A stretch of 64,000 nucleotides of DNA from Bacillota bacterium (GTDB taxonomy: Bacteria; Bacillota; UBA4882; UBA8346): positions 91,153 through 155,152 of the forward strand of contig JAEXDA010000029.1 in the NCBI GenBank assembly GCA_023401925.1. The letters run 5' to 3'. The position numbers were made by a program, and so were the translations under genes. Below the pieces are notes generated by a model that saw nothing but the letters and a program-made list of their open reading frames with translations, did not search any database and had not been told where the DNA came from. Position 1 is the first letter of the stretch. Every line of letters begins with the position of its first letter. This document shows positions 35,270-45,053 of this stretch, one piece after another.

Positions 35270-37618
35270 ATGATCAATAAATTCAAAGTCGATGAATGGA
35301 AAATCATCGAAGAAGGATTTGATCCCAAGACCCACCGGTTTTCGGAAAGTATTTTTAGTCTGGGAAATGAGCATATGGGACTGCGGGGTTTTTTCGAAGA
35401 AGGATATTCCGGAGACAGTCTGAAGGGAACTTATGTGGCAGGTGTTTATTATCCGGATAAGACCCGGGTCGGTTGGTGGAAAATCGGTTATCCGGAGTTT
35501 TTCGCCAAAGTTCTTAATTCGACCAATTGGATTGGTGTTGATATTGAAATTGACGGGAAAAGGCTGGATTTGGCGCAGGCCCGGATCAAAGACTTTCAGC
35601 GCGAACTGGATATGAGAGAAGGTAAGTTAACCCGTTCTTTTACTTGGATAGAGGATGATGGTAAAGAGACTTCCTTTATCTTTACGCGTTTTCTAAGTAT
35701 GGCGGAAAATGAACTCGCTTGTGTCAGGATTCAAATCCGCCCCTTAAATTATAACGGAAGCGTTTCTTTGATTCCATATTTGGACGGGAATGTTGTGAAT
35801 GAGGATGCCAATTACGGGGAGAATTTTTGGGAAGAAACTACCCGGACAGTCGATTTTGACCAAGCGCTTTTGGTGATGAAAACCAAGAAGAGCAACTTTT
35901 TAGTTGCAACCGCTACCGCAAACAAAATACTGATTGACGGCACAGAGGTTTCCCCCGGGAAAGAATTGTTTTCTTCAGAAAGAAAGGTAGGTTCCCGTTA
36001 TGATTTAAATGCCCAATACGGACATGAAATTGAAATTCAAAAGTATGTGGCTGTCTGTTCTTCCAGAGATTATGTTGAGACTAAGCTGGCGGATACCACT
36101 CGCGAGAAACTGAACCGAGCTTTATTTAAAGGATATTATGAACTTTTCCACGAGCATTACCGGATGATGGAGCAAAAATGGCAGGAGAGCGATGTTGTCA
36201 TTGAAGGGGATCCCAAAGCTCAACAAGGCATCCGGTATAACATTTTTCAACTTAACCAGACCTACACCGGGAAAGATCCGAGATTGAATATTGGTCCGAA
36301 AGGTTTTACCGGTGAGAAATACGGCGGAAGCACCTATTGGGATACGGAGGCTTTTTGTTTCCCGTTTTATATGTATACCAATGCCGAAGTTGCCAGAAAC
36401 CTTTTGTATTATCGCTATTTACACTTGGATAGAGCCAAAGAGAATGCAGCTAAACTTGGCTTAAAGGGCGCCCTTTATCCGATGGTGACGATGGATGGTC
36501 AGGAATGCCATAATGAGTGGGAAATTACTTTTGAAGAGATTCACCGGAATGCTGCAATCGCTTATGCAATTTATAATTATACCCATTATACCGGGGATTA
36601 TAGTTATCTGTATCAGTACGGTATCAAGATTTTGGTTGAAATCAGCCGTTTCTGGGCTGATCGGGTAACCTATCAACCTCGAAAAGACCAGTATATAATT
36701 TTGGGTGTTACCGGTCCCAATGAATATGAGAACAATGTCAACAATAACTGGTATACCAACACCATGGCATCCTGGACATTGGAATATACATTGCAATCGC
36801 TGGAAGGATTAAAACAAACGGATATCAGCCGTTTCGATCCGCTATTTCGAGAGTTGGCTTTATCCCGGAATGAACAGCAAAAATGGCAGGAAATCATCGA
36901 CAAGATGTATTTTCCTTATGTAGCGGAACTGGATATCTTCGAGCAAAATGATTTATATATGGATAAAGAGCAGTTGTTTGTGAACGATATTTCCCAACAT
37001 GAATTGCCCCTTAATAAACACTGGTCATGGGACCGGATTCTACGTTCCTGTTTTATTAAACAAGCCGATGTTATTCAAGGAATTTATTTTTTACCGGAAC
37101 GGTTTGACTGGGAATGCAAAAAACGGAACTTTGATTTTTACGAGCCCCGGACCTTGCATGAATCTTCATTGTCAGCCAGCATTTATTCCATCGTTGCCAG
37201 TTGGATAGGGTATCATGATAAGGCTTACCGTGGTAAGGCTTATGAATTATATTTGCGGACCGCCCGTCTGGATTTGGATAATTATAATGATGATACGGAT
37301 GATGGTATCCACTTGACCAGTATGGCCGGTAGTTGGTCATCCATTGTCCAAGGGTTTGCCGGAGCCGCCATCCAAAATGACCACCTTCATTTGAAGCCCT
37401 ATCTTCCGGAACAATGGCAGGGATATTCATTCAAATTAACTTTTCGCTCGCGGAAATTGAGAATTTATGTAGCCAAGGATAAAGTGGAAATTCACCAGTT
37501 ATCCGGGGAGCCCATGTCGATTATAGTCTATGAGCAGGAATGTCTCTCGGAATCAGGAAGTAACATCGTTGTGGAACAAAAATCCCAGCATGAGGATGGG
37601 ATGGCGCTGAGGTTTTAG
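35270..37618 (+). CDS. GH65 disaccharide phosphorylase, probably maltose phosphorylase
   Basis: GH65 phosphorylases split alpha-glucobioses with phosphate to beta-glucose 1-phosphate and glucose. The 782-aa protein has the family motifs HNEWEITFEEIHRN (about 414), TGPNEYENNVNNNWYTN with the expected general acid Glu485, and LHESSLS near 628 in the phosphate site. The GPNEYENNVNNNWYTN form is that of maltose phosphorylases, as I recall, but kojibiose or nigerose cannot be excluded. GGAGG five bases before 35270 favours this ATG over one at 35258. The stop codon touches a MITE-like end. No beta-phosphoglucomutase gene is in the window. Confidence 0.87.
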   Translation: MINKFKVDEWKIIEEGFDPKTHRFSESIFSLGNEHMGLRGFFEEGYSGDSLKGTYVAGVYYPDKTRVGWWKIGYPEFFAKVLNSTNWIGVDIEIDGKRLDLAQARIKDFQRELDMREGKLTRSFTWIEDDGKETSFIFTRFLSMAENELACVRIQIRPLNYNGSVSLIPYLDGNVVNEDANYGENFWEETTRTVDFDQALLVMKTKKSNFLVATATANKILIDGTEVSPGKELFSSERKVGSRYDLNAQYGHEIEIQKYVAVCSSRDYVETKLADTTREKLNRALFKGYYELFHEHYRMMEQKWQESDVVIEGDPKAQQGIRYNIFQLNQTYTGKDPRLNIGPKGFTGEKYGGSTYWDTEAFCFPFYMYTNAEVARNLLYYRYLHLDRAKENAAKLGLKGALYPMVTMDGQECHNEWEITFEEIHRNAAIAYAIYNYTHYTGDYSYLYQYGIKILVEISRFWADRVTYQPRKDQYIILGVTGPNEYENNVNNNWYTNTMASWTLEYTLQSLEGLKQTDISRFDPLFRELALSRNEQQKWQEIIDKMYFPYVAELDIFEQNDLYMDKEQLFVNDISQHELPLNKHWSWDRILRSCFIKQADVIQGIYFLPERFDWECKKRNFDFYEPRTLHESSLSASIYSIVASWIGYHDKAYRGKAYELYLRTARLDLDNYNDDTDDGIHLTSMAGSWSSIVQGFAGAAIQNDHLHLKPYLPEQWQGYSFKLTFRSRKLRIYVAKDKVEIHQLSGEPMSIIVYEQECLSESGSNIVVEQKSQHEDGMALRF

Positions 37619-37684
37619 GAGCTGTCTTAAAAGAAAATTGTGCCTACGGGCAGGCTTGATAAAGAAATACAATATATGGACTAT
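37618..37684. mobile_element. MITE-like element, copy D (left half only)
   Basis: GGAGCTGTCTTAAAAG begins at the last base of the GH65 stop codon. GATAAAGAAATACAATATAT follows as in copy A. The matching right half is not found, so the copy is truncated. Confidence 0.6.
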
Positions 37685-37749
37685 TAAAAATCATGAAAAC
37701 ATTAAAAAAAACGGTATTACGATTGTCCAACAATTTAATAAGCCTCCTA

Positions 37750-37790
37750 AACAAAAGATTGTTACAACCAATACGTAACAATCTTTTGTT
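37750..37790 (+). terminator. Long AT-rich hairpin, possible terminator of the GH65 gene
   Basis: AACAAAAGATTGTTAC and GTAACAATCTTTTGTT are perfect 16-bp arms around a 9-nt loop. The last part of the 3' arm is T-rich. It is the only candidate terminator after the GH65 gene. Confidence 0.55.
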
Positions 37791-38117
37791 ATATCCAATA
37801 AAAATTAGCCAACGATTTATGGTCCCATATCGGCAAACGGCCCCAGAATTTATGGCTTTATCTTTTAGGATAAAAAAACTCCAATAAACTGAAGTTTATT
37901 TTATCTGATTGAATACCTCAAATTTCGACATTTTTGTGCTAATGTTACTAAACACGCAGTATAATTTGGTTTTTTACTGTTTGAAAAGATGGTGAATTTT
38001 TTAATCGATATCAATCATAATGGGAACTTGCATTTTTTTCGATCTTCGGTTTGAGATAGTTTCATATTGGCTAGTTTGCAGGAATTTTTAAAAAAGATCA
38101 AGAGATGAACACAAAAC
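37791..38117. other. Intergenic region before the glycosyltransferase cluster
   Basis: No gene or clear promoter is seen. It is AT-rich, and the next start has only a weak AAGAGATGA ribosome binding site. Confidence 0.4.
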
Positions 38118-40262
38118 ATGAAGAAAAACTCAAAATTACAGGAGACCTCCATCAATTTTCAGACTAAGGCGAAACCTCCAGAGATAATGGAGAAACATAA
38201 TCCTCCGAAATTGGGACAATATTTGATTGAAATCGGAGTGATAAAACCGCCCCAATTGGATCAGGCATTAGAATTTCAGAAAGCCAACGGGGGTAGGTTA
38301 GGCGACATCCTTATTTCTCTCGGGATTGTGAATGAAGTTGATTTTGAAAAAATAGTGATACCGGCGCGGCAAAAAACTCCTTTGGGAAAGATGTTAGTAG
38401 ACGAAGGGGTCATTACAAAATACCAATTGGAACAGGCGCTGGAATTTCAAGCCAAGAGCGGGGGACTTTTGGGCGATGTTCTTATTACTTTGGGAATGGC
38501 GAAGGTGGGCGAGGTCTATCGGGGAATTGCCACCCAACATCAATTGGGCCGGGTTGGGAATACCTTTGATTTTCAGGAGGCTAGAAAACTTCCTTATACG
38601 ATAGCGAAGAAATATCAGGTATGTATCATAAACCAGAACCCGAATCATTATTTATTGGCAACCGTTCATAGGCCCAGTACAGGGGATGTAAGGGAGATTG
38701 AAGCCTTTTTAGACCTCAAAATCGAACTTGTTTTGGCAAACCAGCATGAAATGGATGAATTTTGGCAGGTAGCCTATGGCACGGACTTGATTGACGAGAG
38801 TGTTAACCGGTTGAGTAACGAGATGGCCTACAATTCATCCAGGGAAACATTTACTTGCTTGCAGAAAATCGTATTGATTGGTATGGCGATTCTCACTTTG
38901 ACAGGTCTCATCTTTGATTGGAGGATAACGCTTTTCATTGTCAATACAATCGTTCAGTTATTGTATTTATTGATCTCAACCCATAAGATGTACATCATTA
39001 TGCGTGGTATCGGCACAGATCATCAAATTACAGTATCGGATCAGGAAATACGGGCGTTGGATGAAAAAGAATTGCCGATTTATACGATTTTGGTTCCGCT
39101 TTATCATGAAGCCGGTGTCATTCAAAGTTTACTCGAACATTTGGAAAAACTGGATTATCCCAAAACCAAATTGGATGTAAGGCTCTTGCTGGAGGAAAAT
39201 GACCATGAAACTCTGAAGGAAATCCAAGGGTATCCATTGCCTTATTACTGCACCGTATTGATAGTCCCGCAGAGTAAACCGCAAACTAAGCCGAAAGCCT
39301 GTAATTACGGATTAATTCGCGCCCGGGGCAAATATGCGGTAATCTATGACGCCGAAGATCGTCCCGAACTTGATCAATTGAAAAAAGCTTATCTGGCATT
39401 TAAAAGATTACCGGAAAATTATATTTGCGTTCAGTCTAAATTAAATTACTATAATTGGAACGACAATCTTTTAACCAAGTGGTTTACGCATGAGTACAGC
39501 ATGTGGTTTGAGTTGCTTTTACCGGGGATCTCGCAAATGAATATTCCGGTTCCGCTTGGCGGTACGTCAAACCATTTTAAAATGGATGAACTTAAAAAAG
39601 TCGGCGCCTGGGATCCTTTTAATGTAACCGAAGACTGTGATTTGGGGGTGCGGATTTTCAAAGAAGGGTATCTGACCGCGGTTTTGGACTCTAGAACCTG
39701 GGAAGAGGCAAATAGTAAAATCGGTAATTGGTTGAGGCAACGTTCCCGCTGGATCAAGGGTTATATGCAGACTTGGCTGGTTCATATGCGGCATCCCGTA
39801 AAATTATGCCATGAAATTGGTATCAGCGGATTTTGGGGTATTCAGGCAGTTATTTTGGGTTCAATCCTGTTACCGATTATTAATCCCTGGCTTTGGATTT
39901 TATTGTTCGGGTGGTTTGCAACCAAAGCCGGATGGATCGCCGAACTTTTTTGGGGACCCGTTTATTATATATCCTTGTTTTTACTGGTTGTCGGGAATGT
40001 TTATTTTGTGTATTCCAACATGTTCGGGATGTACTGGATTATTGAAACTGCCGGAAAAGACAGGAGGAGGAATCCTTTTTTTTCCCATAGTGTGGTAAAA
40101 TATGCCCTTATTTCGCCAATCTACTGGATATTGATGAGTGTAGCCGGTTATAAAGCTTTATGGCAGTTATTCAGCGATCCGTTCCACTGGGAAAAAACCC
40201 ATCATGGTCTGAGTGGGCAACAATATTCAGTGAAGTCCCATTCGGAAATGGAGCAAGGATAG
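38118..40262 (+). CDS. Membrane GT2 glycosyltransferase with tandem N-terminal MshEN (c-di-GMP) modules
   Basis: The N-terminus has four 24-residue motifs of the form (R)LGxxLxxxGxxxxxxLxxxLxxQ at 31-54, 60-83, 88-111 and 117-140, joined by spacers of 5, 4 and 5 residues. That is two complete MshEN modules, a known c-di-GMP-binding fold of type II secretion ATPases. Motifs 1 and 3 are the most intact. Two membrane segments follow (about 250-290), then a processive GT2 domain with DAED at 411, TED at 504 and QRSRW at 541, and C-terminal membrane helices. NfrB-type enzymes join the same parts in the opposite order. It probably makes a surface polysaccharide under c-di-GMP control. Confidence 0.85.
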   Translation: MKKNSKLQETSINFQTKAKPPEIMEKHNPPKLGQYLIEIGVIKPPQLDQALEFQKANGGRLGDILISLGIVNEVDFEKIVIPARQKTPLGKMLVDEGVITKYQLEQALEFQAKSGGLLGDVLITLGMAKVGEVYRGIATQHQLGRVGNTFDFQEARKLPYTIAKKYQVCIINQNPNHYLLATVHRPSTGDVREIEAFLDLKIELVLANQHEMDEFWQVAYGTDLIDESVNRLSNEMAYNSSRETFTCLQKIVLIGMAILTLTGLIFDWRITLFIVNTIVQLLYLLISTHKMYIIMRGIGTDHQITVSDQEIRALDEKELPIYTILVPLYHEAGVIQSLLEHLEKLDYPKTKLDVRLLLEENDHETLKEIQGYPLPYYCTVLIVPQSKPQTKPKACNYGLIRARGKYAVIYDAEDRPELDQLKKAYLAFKRLPENYICVQSKLNYYNWNDNLLTKWFTHEYSMWFELLLPGISQMNIPVPLGGTSNHFKMDELKKVGAWDPFNVTEDCDLGVRIFKEGYLTAVLDSRTWEEANSKIGNWLRQRSRWIKGYMQTWLVHMRHPVKLCHEIGISGFWGIQAVILGSILLPIINPWLWILLFGWFATKAGWIAELFWGPVYYISLFLLVVGNVYFVYSNMFGMYWIIETAGKDRRRNPFFSHSVVKYALISPIYWILMSVAGYKALWQLFSDPFHWEKTHHGLSGQQYSVKSHSEMEQG

Positions 40263-40361
40263 GAAAGGGCTGCTTGGCTTGAGAATTAAAAATTGAATCT
40301 TGATATCAAAAAGTGTGGAAAGCTTCTTGCGTCGACAATAATATCATACTTGGAGATTTAA

Positions 40362-42746
40362 ATGTTAAGCATAATTATACCGACTTATAATGAAAAGGAG
40401 AATGTGTTTGTTATTGCGGAAAGAATCAATTCAATAGGACTTCTTGAGCCCTACGAAATTATTTTCGTTGACGACAGCAATGATGACACACTCAATTGTT
40501 TGGAAATTTTATCGCAACGGGATCAACATGTTACATTTCACCACAGAGAAAATGAAAAAGGGTTAGGAACCGCTGTTGTCAAAGGTTTTCAATTGGCCCG
40601 CGGCGAGACCTTTGCAGTTTTGGATGGAGATTTGCAACATCCTCCCGAATTGCTTACCAAAATGCTCGAAATGGTCAATCAGGGTGCGGATATTGTAATT
40701 CCGACGCGATTTATCGATGGCGGCGGCGATGACGGCTTAAATTTTTTTCGGAAAGTAATATCTTCGGCCGCTAGAATGATGGGAAAAGTTTTATTAGAGC
40801 CCTTGCGGAGAATCAGCGACCCTACAAGCGGATTTTTCATGTTCCGGAAGTCAGTGATTGAAAATGCGGAGTTGACTCCGATAGGTTGGAAAATTTTGAT
40901 TGAGATTTTATGTAAGGGAACATATGGCAGAATCGTTGAAATACCTTACCGGTTTGGGAACAGAATCGCCGGAAGATCCAAGATGTCGTATGGGGAACAA
41001 TGGAATTATATTAGGCATTTAATCCATGTTTTTCGCTATATGAAAAAAAGACGGCCTGCCGATGGATTTGGTTTGTCTGGGATCCTGGCTTTTTTAACTG
41101 CTATCGGAGATAGAATGAAACATAATCCAAAAGAGCTCGGCTGGTTTTTGTTTATCAGCATATTTATGTTGGAAGCCTCTCTGGGTTATTACTTATGTCA
41201 TATTAAAAGATTTTTTTCAGCAGATGCTTTAAGCCGTGTTGCCAATGCATTTTATGTTCTGTATATCCAGCCACCTCATTTAGCGTCCATCGGTTTGATT
41301 TGGAACCCTTTGCCAAGTTTATTGGAACTTCCCTTGATGCCGTTATGGAAAATTTATAAGCCGATTGTTTCATCAGGTTTAGCTGGTACGCTTGTTACGT
41401 CCTGTTTTACTGCCGGGGCTGTCGTGCTTTTATACCGAAATTGTCTGTATTATAATTGGGCGACACGGAAATCACTTTTAATGGTGTTGTTGTATATGCT
41501 GAATCCCTTTATAGTAATTTACGGCTTAAACGGGATGAGTGAAGCTATATTTTTTTTCTGTATTATCTGGGCTGTGATCAAGTTTACCCAATGGTTGGAT
41601 AATAAGTCACCGGCCAACTTGGTCCATATTGCCGTGGCATTTGCCATGGGATTTTTAACGCGATATGAAGCGGTTCCCTTTGTAATCTCCTTATGTCTTG
41701 GGATTGGTTTGATTTGTTATTTCCAATATTCGCAAAAGCCAGGCCTTCGTTTTTCCATGCGGGATAAGTTGAAATATGCCGAAGCGACCAGTTTTGTAGT
41801 GTTGACACCATTTATTTATTCGGTTGCTTGTTGGATCTTATGGAATTGGATTATTCAAGGAGATCCGTTTTATTTTTTACATTCCAGTTATTCAAATTCG
41901 GCTCAGTCCGTTAATATTGTGTATATGTCGCATTTGACAGTCATCAAAGGGAGCATCGGCGGAATCGGACGCTATATTTTATATAAAAGTTATCCTTTTT
42001 TACCGTTATTTGGGGTAGTACTTTTTTTGAGGGTTTTATCAAAACGGGTTTTAAAAATTGACTTTTTAATTTTATGTTGCCTTATCTTGTCCATCAACCT
42101 GTTACAATTGTATCTACTCTATGACCAGGTTTCATTTGGTTGGTTGCGGTTTTTTGCTTATCCTTTTCCGATTATGGCTGCCTGGTTACCCTATGAGTTG
42201 AAACAGCTACAAATTTCGAAGGTAATCATCAAAAAGCTGGCTTTTACGGCTTGTTTTACGGCTTTGTTTTTTAGTGCTTGGTTGGTTAGGGAGCCGCTAT
42301 GGGGGGAAAATGGCCGGCAAGAATATGATAATTTTTTTAACCCGCAACAAAAAGAATTCATTGAAAAACAAAGGAAATTAGCTGTTTATCTTAATGCACA
42401 TTTAGGAAACAGCAAGTTGCTATTGGATTCTTTCTTAACCAGTTCTTTAATTATCAACTTGGATAAGCCACAAAATCTAACAACTACTTGTAGTTATCAA
42501 TTTCAAAAAGCTGTAAAGAATCCAGTCGAACACCGGATTCAATATGTTTTGGTTCCTAATCCCAATCGGGTAAATATCAACCGACTGGATGCCATTAATA
42601 AAGTGTACCCCGGTCTGTATGAGCATGGAGCGAATTGGTGCGTATTAGAAAAAGAATTTGCAAATGACTTCCGATTATACCGAGTTATTGCAAACACTAA
42701 ACAAGGAAAGCGTTTTAAGATTCAGCATGGGATAAGCTCTCTGTGA
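40362..42746 (+). CDS. Polyprenyl-phosphate sugar synthase fused to a GT-C-like membrane glycosyltransferase
   Basis: Residues 1-240 are a DPM1-like GT2 domain (IIPTYNEKENV, VDDSNDDT, DGD at 88-90, DPTSGFFMF) that transfers a sugar to polyprenyl phosphate. The following 550 residues hold about ten membrane segments and a soluble end, resembling GT-C mannosyltransferases that use such lipid-linked sugars. Donor synthesis and use would thus be joined in one 794-aa chain. The GT-C assignment is from the topology and the early acidic loop (FFSADALSR), without a firm family match. It is the middle gene of a three-gene group. Confidence 0.75.
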   Translation: MLSIIIPTYNEKENVFVIAERINSIGLLEPYEIIFVDDSNDDTLNCLEILSQRDQHVTFHHRENEKGLGTAVVKGFQLARGETFAVLDGDLQHPPELLTKMLEMVNQGADIVIPTRFIDGGGDDGLNFFRKVISSAARMMGKVLLEPLRRISDPTSGFFMFRKSVIENAELTPIGWKILIEILCKGTYGRIVEIPYRFGNRIAGRSKMSYGEQWNYIRHLIHVFRYMKKRRPADGFGLSGILAFLTAIGDRMKHNPKELGWFLFISIFMLEASLGYYLCHIKRFFSADALSRVANAFYVLYIQPPHLASIGLIWNPLPSLLELPLMPLWKIYKPIVSSGLAGTLVTSCFTAGAVVLLYRNCLYYNWATRKSLLMVLLYMLNPFIVIYGLNGMSEAIFFFCIIWAVIKFTQWLDNKSPANLVHIAVAFAMGFLTRYEAVPFVISLCLGIGLICYFQYSQKPGLRFSMRDKLKYAEATSFVVLTPFIYSVACWILWNWIIQGDPFYFLHSSYSNSAQSVNIVYMSHLTVIKGSIGGIGRYILYKSYPFLPLFGVVLFLRVLSKRVLKIDFLILCCLILSINLLQLYLLYDQVSFGWLRFFAYPFPIMAAWLPYELKQLQISKVIIKKLAFTACFTALFFSAWLVREPLWGENGRQEYDNFFNPQQKEFIEKQRKLAVYLNAHLGNSKLLLDSFLTSSLIINLDKPQNLTTTCSYQFQKAVKNPVEHRIQYVLVPNPNRVNINRLDAINKVYPGLYEHGANWCVLEKEFANDFRLYRVIANTKQGKRFKIQHGISSL

Positions 42747-42900
42747 TAATTTGAAGTTGGGGCAGATTCTTTATTGCATGAGCCAGCCATTTAAAAACCA
42801 TGGGTTCTCCAAAAACCGGAAAAATGAAATACCAGTAAACTAAAAAGCAATTTTGGCCGATATCAAAAAAGAAAATAAATAGTATTTCTTGGAGGACCCA

Positions 42901-43971
42901 ATGGAAAAACCGTCTCGTGCATACTCGGCCACCCATGGACTGAAGTTCATTACTTCCGATTGGTTAAGTTTTCTTGCTATAATTATTAGTTTAGGAGTTG
43001 CCTTCTCTTATTATTTTGCAGTTCGTGACCATTTGTTTCTATTATGGGCAGCTTTTTTAATTTTGGTCCGGATTATGTTGAACAAAATTGATGATGATAT
43101 TGTGTTCGAAAAAAATGTTCCCTCGATAAAAAGCAGAATCGTCAATATTTTAACGGACCGATACTCGGATATGATTGTGTTGATAGGAATCGGAATCTCG
43201 CCTTTATGTCGTCCCGCTTTTAGCTTGATCGGAATAGCCTCGGTGGCTTTAATTAGTTATACCGGCATACTTGGGAAAGCCGTCGGGTTTGATTGGCAAA
43301 ACCAAGGCCCCTTGAGTAAAATGACGCAATTATTTCTACTTATGATAGCGACATTGCTGCAATATGTGATGCTAGTCCGGGGTATGCATGGAATCAACGC
43401 CCTTGAAGTTTGTATGGTATTATTCATCATTTTGGGTCAATTGACAGTGTTTAACAGGTTGGTTGGAATCAATAAAGAAAACACCAGAACCGAATGGCTC
43501 AGCGGAGAAAAATATAAATCGGTTACTCAAAAAATACTCATTGCTTATGACTCACAAACAGGGAATACGGAAAGAGTTGCCGAAGAAATTTCAAATTGCT
43601 TGAAGGTTGGAATCCGTAAAATCGATGATATTACAAGTTTGGGTTCCTATGATTTAGTTATTTTCGGAAGCCGGGAGTCCGGTAATCGTCCATCCAAGAA
43701 AATGATTGAATTTATTAAGAGTCATCAAGATATTAAGGAATATGCGGTATTTATTACTTATAAAAATTATTTCTGGGGTGCTTTTAATACCCGGATGTGT
43801 TTTGCTTATTTCAAGAGACTGCTGGGCAAGAATCCAGTTGCGGTATTTGCATGTAAAGCGGCTTATGGTCAAGAGGAATTGTATTTGGAACATCGTCAGG
43901 AAGACCCCAATTTGTTGAATGCATTTCTTTTTGGGATAAAATTGGTCCATGGTCTTAAAAAAGAATCGTGA
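42901..43971 (+). CDS. Membrane protein with CDP-alcohol transferase-like region fused to a flavodoxin domain
   Basis: The first 190 residues contain five or six membrane segments. In the first cytoplasmic loop, DRYSD (86-90) and a DDD at 64-66 resemble the CDP-alcohol phosphotransferase motif, but the middle Asp, Gly and Arg of that motif are missing, so activity is uncertain. From about 209 a flavodoxin-like domain begins, with ILIAYDSQTGNT at 213-224 (FMN phosphate loop). The frame opens earlier at a TTG inside the GGAGG ribosome binding site; the ATG at 42901 is better. I do not know this domain fusion from any described protein. Confidence 0.6.
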   Translation: MEKPSRAYSATHGLKFITSDWLSFLAIIISLGVAFSYYFAVRDHLFLLWAAFLILVRIMLNKIDDDIVFEKNVPSIKSRIVNILTDRYSDMIVLIGIGISPLCRPAFSLIGIASVALISYTGILGKAVGFDWQNQGPLSKMTQLFLLMIATLLQYVMLVRGMHGINALEVCMVLFIILGQLTVFNRLVGINKENTRTEWLSGEKYKSVTQKILIAYDSQTGNTERVAEEISNCLKVGIRKIDDITSLGSYDLVIFGSRESGNRPSKKMIEFIKSHQDIKEYAVFITYKNYFWGAFNTRMCFAYFKRLLGKNPVAVFACKAAYGQEELYLEHRQEDPNLLNAFLFGIKLVHGLKKES

Positions 43972-43976
43972 AGCTT

Positions 43977-44012
43977 AAAAAAGCCGGGAGTTTAATCTAC
44001 CGGCTCTTTTTT
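43977..44012. terminator. Bidirectional terminator
   Basis: AGCCGG and CCGGCT pair around a 12-nt loop, with six A before and six T after. It ends the glycosyltransferase cluster. The stop codon of the minus-strand gene lies in its loop. Confidence 0.85.
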
Positions 44013-44293
44013 ATTGTTTCATTTTGACCGTCAACCGGGATGAAGTAATGGGCCATAAATCGTTTCCACCAATTTTTAAAAGATGCGGAGGGTTGAATTT
44101 CCTTTTGCTCATGATGATTTAAATTGGTGAGATGCAATCGAAAGTCAGTGCCTTCGGTCTCGGAGGGAATGGCTTCAACTAAGAGATTTTCAATTGGTAA
44201 GGTTTTCTCGGGACTGTCGCTTTCTAACTTGATCTTGGTCCTTACTTCGGCGGCTCCTTGAATGGATATGGAAATTTTTAGAGAAATCATCAT
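43997..44293 (-). CDS. Hypothetical 98-aa protein
   Basis: I do not recognise the family. The first 55 residues alternate polar and hydrophobic residues as in a beta-sheet domain. The end is basic and aromatic (FKNWWKRFMAHYF), which might bind membrane or nucleic acid. AAAGGAG precedes two adjacent ATG codons with good spacing, and the stop is inside a bidirectional terminator, so it is likely a real gene. Confidence 0.6.
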   Translation of the reverse strand: MMISLKISISIQGAAEVRTKIKLESDSPEKTLPIENLLVEAIPSETEGTDFRLHLTNLNHHEQKEIQPSASFKNWWKRFMAHYFIPVDGQNETIKKSR

Positions 44294-44762
44294 TTTCTCC
44301 TTTGATAGAGGATTGTTCTAACGTCTACCATTGCCAAAAAAGATTTTTTCCATTTGGAAAATTTCGATGAATGCGTGGTTGTTCTATCATAGTTTAATTT
44401 TATTTTGAATCGAAGGTAACAGGCCTGGAGCATTACTTGAGAAAAAACCCAATGAAGGGGTGTTTATCGGTGAATAGAATTTGATGGTTCTTTATCGTTT
44501 GAATCCTGATGATTTTATCGTCTAATGAATACGTCTTAGCATGAACCGCGGGGTCGAACAGGAAGTCCCGGCAGCCAAAAAAATTTTTGGGGATGTGAGT
44601 GTCGAAATGAGTTTTGACGACGCACGGGAAATTCTTTAGGGAAGCGATACAATTTAGGAGTCAAGGGACTGTCCTGGAAGTTTGGGCTGTCCTTTTCTTT
44701 TTCCCATAAATTTGACCTTTTCTGACCAAATGGGTCGAAAGCTTAAGCAATAAGGAAAGACA
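44294..44762. other. Intergenic region upstream of the chaperone operon
   Basis: It holds a 32-codon frame at 44541-44639 (MNRGVEQEVPAAKKIFGDVS at its start) that looks coding-like but has no ribosome binding site. It may be a gene remnant. A T-rich hairpin follows it. No CIRCE (HrcA) element was found. Confidence 0.4.
44663..44702 (+). terminator. Probable terminator before the dnaK promoter
   Basis: AAGGGAC pairs with GTCCTTTT, and CTTTTT follows. It would isolate the chaperone operon from upstream transcription. Confidence 0.55.
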
Positions 44763-44792
44763 TTGAAAAAAGCTTTGCCGTACTTTTATAAT
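44763..44792 (+). promoter_or_regulatory. Sigma-A-type promoter, probably of the dnaK operon
   Basis: TTGAAA is followed after 18 bp by a perfect TATAAT. The resulting leader before dnaK would be about 255 nt long. Confidence 0.6.
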
Positions 44793-45053
44793 TTCAGACC
44801 ATAAATGAAATCCAAAACAATTGGGTTATAAAAAGTGAAATTGAAAGTTGGCTTTGAATCAAAAATCGGATATTATCATTTTAAAGAAGGTCAAAAAAGA
44901 ACAAATTAATAATCGGGAGTGGTTAAAAAAAGTGGTCATTTTATTAAGAATTACGGGACAGAAAGTAATATACCAAGGTATTTCCCGGTAATAATGTAGG
45001 GAATAGCCTTGATATAGCTCGAACATATTAAGTGGTAGAAGGAGGAATTGAAA

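Noticed and set aside
37693..37887. 64-codon frame after the GH65 gene
   Set aside because: It spans a 16-bp perfect hairpin and has no ribosome binding site or family match.
44294..45053. CIRCE (HrcA) operator before dnaK
   Set aside because: I looked for TTAGCACTC-N9-GAGTGCTAA and found nothing similar.
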